A DNA stretch of 64,000 nt, taken from NCBI RefSeq assembly GCF_000759795.1, contig NZ_BBMZ01000013.1, forward strand, positions 124,001 to 188,000. Reading direction: 5' to 3'. Origin of the DNA: Pseudescherichia vulneris NBRC 102420 (lineage in GTDB: Bacteria > Pseudomonadota > Gammaproteobacteria > Enterobacterales > Enterobacteriaceae). Made by a program: the position numbers and the translations under genes. How positions within the stretch are numbered: the first letter of the stretch is position 1; the number at the start of each line of letters is the position of its first letter. The notes beneath the pieces are model-generated. The model ran no database searches and had not been told where the DNA came from. It worked only from the letters and a program-made list of their open reading frames with translations. Positions 59,035 to 64,000 of this stretch are shown here, piece after piece.

Positions 59035-59985
59035 GTGGACACACTTATTCAGCAATTGATCAACGGCATGATGCTGGGCAGCATCTACGGCCTGATTGCC
59101 CTCGGCTATACCATGGTGTATGGCATTCTGCGCATCATCAACTTTGCCCACGGTGACATCTTAATGGTCGGCGCGCTGACCACCCTTTCAGGGATCAATC
59201 TTCTCTCCCAGTGGTTCCCCGGCATGAATCTGCTGGTGCAGCTGACCCTTGCCCTGATGGCGGCGATGGTCGTCTGCGCGCTGCTGGCGATGGCGGTAGA
59301 GCGTTTTGCCTATCGGCGCCTGCGCAATGCGCCCCGGCTGGCTCCGCTGATCAGCGGGATCGGCATCTCGGTGCTGCTGCAAACCGTAGCCATGCTGATC
59401 TGGAGCCGTAACCCGCTGATGTTTCCCCAGATCCTGCCCATGGATCCCATTGAGATCACCGCGGGCAGCGCCGAGCATCCGCCCGCGATTATCACCGTGA
59501 CCGGCATAGTAACCCTGGCCGTCACCTTCCTGGTGATGCTTGGCCTGTGGCTGCTGGTGGAGTACAGCCGTCTGGGGCGCGGGATGCGCGCCGTGGCGGA
59601 AAACCCGCAGGTTGCCAGCCTGATGGGCGTCTCACCTAACCGGATTATTATCCTGACCTTCGCTATCGGCGGTGCGTTTGCCGCCCTGGCGGGGGTAATG
59701 ATGGCCAGCAACTACGGCAGCGCCAGCTTCTCGATGGGCTTCCTGCCGGGCATCAAAGCTTTTACCGCCGCCGTGCTGGGGGGCATCGGCAACATTCGCG
59801 GTGCCATGCTGGGCGGCATCCTGCTCGGGCTGATTGAGGCGCTGGGCGCTGGCTACCTGGGCGATCTCACCGGCGGCGCGTTCAGCAGTAACTATCAGGA
59901 TATTCTGGCGTTTATCGTGCTGATCCTGGTGCTGGTTTTCCGTCCTGCTGGCCTGTTGGGCGAGCGTGTTGCACAGCGTGCCTGA
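59035..59985 (+). CDS. LivH-type ABC transporter permease, GTG start
   Basis: First gene of a branched-chain-amino-acid-type importer. It has 316 aa with about eight transmembrane helices and the family's conserved N-terminus LIQQLINGMMLGSIYGLIALGYTMVYGILRIINFAHGD. The ATPase-contact region (RAVAENPQVASLMGVSPNRII) and GGIGNIRGAMLGGILLGLIEAL are present. The initiator is GTG with a weak AGCAGG upstream. Substrate is not deducible from the sequence. It is separate from the E. coli-type livKHMGF locus. Confidence 0.9.
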   Translation: MDTLIQQLINGMMLGSIYGLIALGYTMVYGILRIINFAHGDILMVGALTTLSGINLLSQWFPGMNLLVQLTLALMAAMVVCALLAMAVERFAYRRLRNAPRLAPLISGIGISVLLQTVAMLIWSRNPLMFPQILPMDPIEITAGSAEHPPAIITVTGIVTLAVTFLVMLGLWLLVEYSRLGRGMRAVAENPQVASLMGVSPNRIIILTFAIGGAFAALAGVMMASNYGSASFSMGFLPGIKAFTAAVLGGIGNIRGAMLGGILLGLIEALGAGYLGDLTGGAFSSNYQDILAFIVLILVLVFRPAGLLGERVAQRA

Positions 59986-59992
59986 GGATCCT

Positions 59993-61093
59993 ATGACTAT
60001 TTTAACCTCCGAACGCAGCGCACCGCGTCTTAACCTCGGCATCATTCTGCTGGTGGCCGGGCTGCTGCTCGCTCCGTGGCTGGCCTCTGCCGCTGGCGGC
60101 AACTACTGGGTGCGGGTGATCGACTTTACCCTGCTCTACATCATGCTCGCCCTGGGCCTTAACATTGTGGTCGGCTTTACCGGCCTGCTGGATATGGGCT
60201 TTATCGCTTTCTACGCTGTCGGGGCTTATCTTGCGGCGCTGCTGGCTTCCCCGCACCTGCTTGATGCCTTCCCGATATTGCAGGGCTACTTCAGCGACGG
60301 GCTGCACGTCTCTTATGGGGTGCTGATCCCGCTGGCAGCCCTAATTGCCGGGATCTGCGGCATCCTGCTGGGCGCGCCGACCCTGCGCCTGCGTGGGGAC
60401 TATCTGGCGATTGTGACTCTCGGCTTCGGGGAGATTATCCGCATTCTGATGCGTAACCTCGACCGTCCGGTCAACATCACCAACGGTGCGAAGGGGATCT
60501 CGGGCATCGACTCCCTGAGCCTGTTTGGCCTGGAGTTCCGCGGCGTTTACCACCTGCTGGGGGTGAAAATTCCCGCGCTCTATCTCTGGTACTACCTCTT
60601 TGCCACGCTGATTGTAGCGATCGTCTTTATCTGTATCCGTCTGCAACGCTCCAGGGTGGGCCGGGCCTGGCACGCCATCCGCGAGGATGAGGACGTGGCC
60701 CGGGCGATGGGCATCAACGTACGTAACTTTAAGCTGCTGGCTTTCGCGATGGGCGCTTCCTTTGGCGGCGTCGCCGGGGTGATGTTTGCCTCGTTCCAGG
60801 GCTTCGTCTCCCCCGAATCCTTTACGTTGCAGGAGTCCATCGTGGTGCTGGCGATGGTGGTGCTTGGGGGCATTGGCCACGTGCCGGGGGTGATCCTCGG
60901 GGCGGTGATGCTCTCGGCGCTGCCGGAGCTGCTGCGCAGCCAGGCCGTGCCGGTGCAGGAGGCGCTGTTCGGCACCGTGCTGGTGGATCCGGAGATCCTG
61001 CGTCAGCTCTTCTACGGCCTGGCGCTGGTGCTGGTGATGATTTTCCGTCCGGGCGGCGTCTGGCCCGCTAAACACGCGGGGGCAAAAGCATGA
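59993..61093 (+). CDS. LivM-type ABC transporter permease
   Basis: Second permease, 366 aa with about nine to ten hydrophobic helices. Family features are LGLNIVVGFTGLLDMGFIAFYAVGAY, TLRLRGDYLAIVTLGFGEIIRI, the contact loop GRAWHAIREDEDVARAMGINVRNFKLLAFAMGA and VLGGIGHVPGVILGAV. The ATG at 59993 has GAGGA 5 bp before it. It overlaps the next gene by 4 bp. Confidence 0.92.
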   Translation: MTILTSERSAPRLNLGIILLVAGLLLAPWLASAAGGNYWVRVIDFTLLYIMLALGLNIVVGFTGLLDMGFIAFYAVGAYLAALLASPHLLDAFPILQGYFSDGLHVSYGVLIPLAALIAGICGILLGAPTLRLRGDYLAIVTLGFGEIIRILMRNLDRPVNITNGAKGISGIDSLSLFGLEFRGVYHLLGVKIPALYLWYYLFATLIVAIVFICIRLQRSRVGRAWHAIREDEDVARAMGINVRNFKLLAFAMGASFGGVAGVMFASFQGFVSPESFTLQESIVVLAMVVLGGIGHVPGVILGAVMLSALPELLRSQAVPVQEALFGTVLVDPEILRQLFYGLALVLVMIFRPGGVWPAKHAGAKA

Positions 61094-61857
61094 GCCTGTT
61101 AACGATCCGTCATCTTAATAAACGCTTCGGCGGCCTGGTGGCGGTGAACGACGTCAGCCTGTCGGTCAAGGCGGGGGAGATTTACGGCCTGATTGGCCCC
61201 AACGGCGCAGGCAAAACGACCTGCTTCAACCTGATCACCGGCCTCTACACCGCTGACAGCGGCGAGTTTAGCCTGGCCGACAAACCTTACTCGCCAAAGG
61301 CGATTGAGAAAGTGACCCAGGCAGGCATCGCCCGCACCTTCCAGAACCTACGCCTGTTTAACGACATGAGCGTGCTGGAGAACGTGATGATCGGTCGTCA
61401 CGTCCGCACCCGCAACGGTCTGTGGGCTGCCATCACCCGCCATAAGCGGGCGAGAGAGGAGGAGGCGGAGACCGAGCGCCAGGCCTGGTACTGGCTGGAG
61501 TACACCGGCATCGCCCAGTTTGCCCACTACCGCGCCAGCGATCTCGCCTACGGCCACCAGCGCCGTCTTGAGATTGCCCGCGCCCTGGCAACCGATCCTA
61601 AGCTGCTGGCCCTCGACGAGCCTGCGGCAGGCATGAACGCGGCGGAGAAAGTCGCCCTCGGCGAGCTGCTGCGCCGTATTCGTGACGATGGCAAAACCAT
61701 TTTGATTATTGAGCATGACGTGAAGCTGATTATGAGCCTCTGCGACCGCATCAGCGTGCTGGACTACGGCAAGGTGATTGCCGAAGGAGAACCGGAGGCG
61801 GTACGTCGTCATCCGGATGTGATCCGCGCCTATCTGGGAGGAAACGCCCATGTCTGA
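61090..61857 (+). CDS. LivG-type ABC transporter ATPase
   Basis: First ATPase of the importer, 255 aa. Walker A GPNGAGKTTCFN, Q-loop GIARTFQNLRLFNDMSVLENV, an unusual signature LAYGHQRRLEIARAL (common in LivG proteins), Walker B LLALDEPAAGMN, and the switch IIEHDVKLIMSLCDRISVLDYGKVIAEG are seen. It overlaps the second ATPase by 8 bp. Confidence 0.94.
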   Translation: MSLLTIRHLNKRFGGLVAVNDVSLSVKAGEIYGLIGPNGAGKTTCFNLITGLYTADSGEFSLADKPYSPKAIEKVTQAGIARTFQNLRLFNDMSVLENVMIGRHVRTRNGLWAAITRHKRAREEEAETERQAWYWLEYTGIAQFAHYRASDLAYGHQRRLEIARALATDPKLLALDEPAAGMNAAEKVALGELLRRIRDDGKTILIIEHDVKLIMSLCDRISVLDYGKVIAEGEPEAVRRHPDVIRAYLGGNAHV

Positions 61858-62572
61858 ACCTATTTTGCAGGTGCGCAACCTCTCCGTGCACTACGGCGGG
61901 ATCAAGGCGGTACGCGGCATCGAATTCAGCCTTAACGAAGGTGAGCAGGGCACGCTGCTGGGAGCCAACGGCGCAGGCAAAAGCTCTACCGTACGGGCCA
62001 TCGCCGGGCTGCAACCCTACGGCGGAGAGATCCTCTGGCGCGGAAAATCGATTCACCGCCGTGCCCCGCAGGATCTGCTGCGTGACGGTATTGTCCTTGT
62101 GCCCGAGGGGCGAGGCATCTTCACCCGCATGACGGTAGAAGAGAACCTGCTGATGGGTGCCTGGCAACGCAAGGGACGCCAGGCGGTGAAGCAGGAGATG
62201 GCTCAGCTGTATGAACGTTTTCCGCGCCTCGGTGAACGCAAAGATCAGCTGGCCGGGCTGCTCTCCGGCGGCGAACAGCAGCTGCTGGCTCTGGGCCGGG
62301 CGCTCCTCAGCCAGCCGCGCCTGCTGATCCTCGACGAGCCGTCGATGGGGCTGGCCCCGATCATGGTTGAAACCATTTTTAAAGAGATTGCCGCTCTGCG
62401 CGATGCGGGCGTCACGCTGCTGCTGATCGAGCAGAACGCCCGGCTGGCGCTGGAGGTCACCCATCGCGCGTGGGTGATGGACAGCGGATCTATCGCCCAT
62501 CACGGCGACTCTGCCGCGCTGCTGGCCGACAACCGAATTCAGGAAATTTATTTAGGCGAAGTTGCCGTTTAA
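61850..62572 (+). CDS. LivF-type ABC transporter ATPase
   Basis: Second ATPase, 240 aa. Walker A GANGAGKSSTVRAI, VPEGRGIFTRMTVEENLLMG, signature LSGGEQQLLALGRALL, Walker B LLILDEPSMGLAP and LIEQNARLALEVTHRAWVMDSG are typical of LivF. In contrast to the orphan ATPase near bioD, its signature is intact. It lies 27 bp ahead of the binding-protein gene. Confidence 0.94.
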   Translation: MSEPILQVRNLSVHYGGIKAVRGIEFSLNEGEQGTLLGANGAGKSSTVRAIAGLQPYGGEILWRGKSIHRRAPQDLLRDGIVLVPEGRGIFTRMTVEENLLMGAWQRKGRQAVKQEMAQLYERFPRLGERKDQLAGLLSGGEQQLLALGRALLSQPRLLILDEPSMGLAPIMVETIFKEIAALRDAGVTLLLIEQNARLALEVTHRAWVMDSGSIAHHGDSAALLADNRIQEIYLGEVAV

Positions 62573-62599
62573 AACACCACCAACATCAGGGAAACAATA

Positions 62600-63757
62600 A
62601 TGAAAACCATGAAACATAAAGTGCTGAGCGCCACGATCGCGCTCACCGCCCTCGGCGGAGCAGTTGTAAACCCGGCCCAGGCCGATGACACCGTGATTAT
62701 CGGTCTGGCTGGCCCGCTGACCGGCCCGTCGGCGCGTATCGGTAAGGATCTGGAGAACGGCGCGCAGCTCGCCATCGATGACGTGAATAAAACCCACCCG
62801 ACGATTGGCGGCAAGGCGGTGACCTTTAAGCTGCAATCCGAGGACGATCAGTCCGACCCGCGTACCGCCGTTGCCGTGGCCCAGCGCCTGGTGGACAGCG
62901 AAGTGGCAGGGGTGGTCGGTCACTGGAACACCGGGACCAGCATTCCGGCTGCGCGTATCTATCACGATGCGGGCATCGCCCAAGTTGCTCCGGTCGCCAC
63001 CGGTCATGCCTATACCCAGCAGGGCTTTGACACCAGCTTCCGCGTCATGGGGCATGACGATGACGGCGGTGACTACGCGGCAAAATATGCCGTGCAGACG
63101 CTGAAGGCGAAGCGCATCGCGGTGATCGATGACCGTACCGCCTTTGGTCAGGGGCTGGCCGACGAGTTTATCAAGTCGCTGGAAGCGCAGGGCATCAAGC
63201 CGGTTGACCGCCAGTACGTTGATGAGAAGACCGTAGATTTCAACGCCGTGCTGACCGCCATCCGCAGCAAAAATGCCGATCTGGTCTTCTTCGGCGGCGT
63301 GGATAGCCAGGCGGCTCCGCTGGCGCGTCGTCTCAAGCAGCTGGGCATGAAGGCCACGCTGATGGGCGCGGGCGGCTTCGTGAGCCAGACCTTCCTGAGC
63401 CTGGCGCAGAAAGAGGGCGAGGGCGTGGTGGCCCTGGAGCCGGGTCTGCCGGTAGAGAAGATGCCGGGCGGGAAAGCGTTCGAGCAGGCCTACCAGTCTA
63501 AATACCATACCCATATCGAACTGCATGCGCCGTTTGCCTATGACGCCACCCGGGTGCTGATCGCCGCGATGCAGAAAGCCGACTCCGTTGACGCCGGTGA
63601 CTATCTGCCTGCCCTGCGCGCCATCAGCTACACGGGCGTGACCGGCAATATTGCCTTTGACGAGCAGGGCAACCTGAAAAATCCATCCTTTACCGTCTAC
63701 AAAGTGGTGAACGGTAAGTGGGAACCCCAGACCGTGCTGGGCGGAAGCGCGAAATAA
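62600..63757 (+). CDS. Periplasmic branched-chain-amino-acid-type binding protein
   Basis: Solute-binding protein of the importer, 385 aa. The signal peptide (TIALTALGGAVVNPAQA, cut before DDTVIIG) is followed by the type I binding fold. Landmarks are LAGPLTGPSARIGKDLENGAQLAIDDVN, AGVVGHWNTGTSIPAARIYHDAGI, FRVMGHDDDGGDYAAKYAV and VDSQAAPLARRLKQLG. The Leu/Ile-type pocket cannot be confirmed by eye; the downstream enzyme suggests another substrate. Confidence 0.92.
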   Translation: MKTMKHKVLSATIALTALGGAVVNPAQADDTVIIGLAGPLTGPSARIGKDLENGAQLAIDDVNKTHPTIGGKAVTFKLQSEDDQSDPRTAVAVAQRLVDSEVAGVVGHWNTGTSIPAARIYHDAGIAQVAPVATGHAYTQQGFDTSFRVMGHDDDGGDYAAKYAVQTLKAKRIAVIDDRTAFGQGLADEFIKSLEAQGIKPVDRQYVDEKTVDFNAVLTAIRSKNADLVFFGGVDSQAAPLARRLKQLGMKATLMGAGGFVSQTFLSLAQKEGEGVVALEPGLPVEKMPGGKAFEQAYQSKYHTHIELHAPFAYDATRVLIAAMQKADSVDAGDYLPALRAISYTGVTGNIAFDEQGNLKNPSFTVYKVVNGKWEPQTVLGGSAK

Positions 63758-63771
63758 GCTGTGAGGCAATA

Positions 63772-64000
63772 ATGAGCTGTGAGCAAAAACAAGAGCTGGG
63801 CATTCTCGCCCGCCGTAAAATTGAAGCTGAAATAATTAAACCTATCTATGACATCCTGGTGCGCGAGGTGGGTAAAGCCCGCGCCCAGGCGGTGATTGGT
63901 GAAGCCATTGAGCAGGCGGCCATTCAGGCCGGGCAGAACTTTGCCGCCGCGGAGCCGAAAAAAGCGGATCTGCGCAGCTTCGTCGACCTGCAGTATCTCT
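63772..64000 (+). CDS. Probable L-2-amino-thiazoline-4-carboxylate (ATC) hydrolase family protein, 3' end beyond the window
   Basis: The frame stays open to the window edge (76 codons). It starts MSCEQKQELGILARRKIEAE and continues IIKPIYDILVREVGKARAQA, then an amphipathic helix and a KADLRSFVDLQ segment. From memory this fits the ATC hydrolase family, which opens the thiazoline ring of ATC to N-carbamoyl-L-cysteine in Pseudomonas. GAGG lies 6-7 bp before the ATG, and the gene is 14 bp after the binding-protein stop, so it belongs to the transporter operon. The assignment is moderate because the protein is incomplete. Confidence 0.55.
   Translation, partial: MSCEQKQELGILARRKIEAEIIKPIYDILVREVGKARAQAVIGEAIEQAAIQAGQNFAAAEPKKADLRSFVDLQYL

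Noticed and set aside
62552-63769. Long open frame antisense to the ABC binding protein (about 405 codons)
   Set aside because: Shadow of the binding-protein gene; His/Arg-rich composition typical of antisense frames.

Overview
The window is a chromosomal segment of a member of the Enterobacteriaceae. Its backbone follows the 16-18 minute region of the E. coli map (pal-cpoB-tRNA-nadA-pnuC-zitB-ybgS-aroG-gpmA-galMKTE-modFE-acrZ-modABC-ybhA-pgl-ybhC-ybhB-bioA/bioBFCD-uvrB-yvcK-moaABCDE-ybhL-ybhN-clsB-ybhP-ybhQ-ybhRSFG-cecR-rhlE-dinG-ybiB-ybiJ-ybiI). The proteins resemble their E. coli namesakes as remembered, but codon use is GC-richer and several loci differ, so a relative such as Enterobacter, Leclercia, Lelliottia or Kosakonia fits better than Escherichia. 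The genus cannot be fixed from the sequence alone.

Layout. 1-2100: end of pal (Tol-Pal), cpoB and a tRNA operon (4 Lys, 1 Val) ending in a duplicated tRNA 3' end and a terminator. 2100-8160: NAD synthesis (nadA, pnuC) behind a NadR box, zinc export (zitB), ybgS, aroG with a perfect TyrR box, gpmA. 8160-12600: gal operon with both GalR operators. 12600-17930: molybdate genes modF, modE, acrZ and modABC with a ModE operator. 17930-20640: a small AT-rich island between modC and ybhA. It holds a frameshifted STM2901-like gene, a DUF1493 gene, an unknown helical protein and a ColE1-type colicin immunity protein. It is closed on the right by a deleted, diverged copy of the modC 3' end. 20625-25920: ybhA, pgl, an unrecognised two-gene cassette, ybhC, ybhB. 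25970-31660: divergent biotin genes around a BirA operator, then an orphan UrtE-like ABC ATPase whose end overlaps bioD.

31660-38820: a long regulatory leader with DnaA boxes and a LexA box, uvrB, then eptA-basR-basS (pmrCAB, lipid A phosphoethanolamine modification) behind a PmrA box, then yvcK. 38820-41870: moaABCDE behind a second ModE operator and a Moco riboswitch-type leader; with modABC this makes a molybdenum uptake and cofactor regulon. 41900-52170: ybhL, ybhN/clsB/ybhP membrane lipid genes, ybhQ, and the CecR-controlled ybhGFSR efflux operon. Three tandem 100-bp REP/BIME units lie inside that operon, between ybhS and ybhR. 52360-57920: rhlE, dinG (LexA box), ybiB, ybiJ-like and ybiI. 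57950-64000: a LysR-type regulator divergent from a complete branched-chain-amino-acid-type ABC transporter (two permeases, two ATPases, binding protein), followed by the start of a probable ATC-hydrolase-family enzyme. This suggests an import-and-hydrolysis pathway that continues past the window.

Most of the window is ordinary core genome. The least explained parts are the modC-ybhA island, the 22770-23959 cassette, the orphan ABC ATPase, and the ABC-transporter/hydrolase cluster at the right edge.
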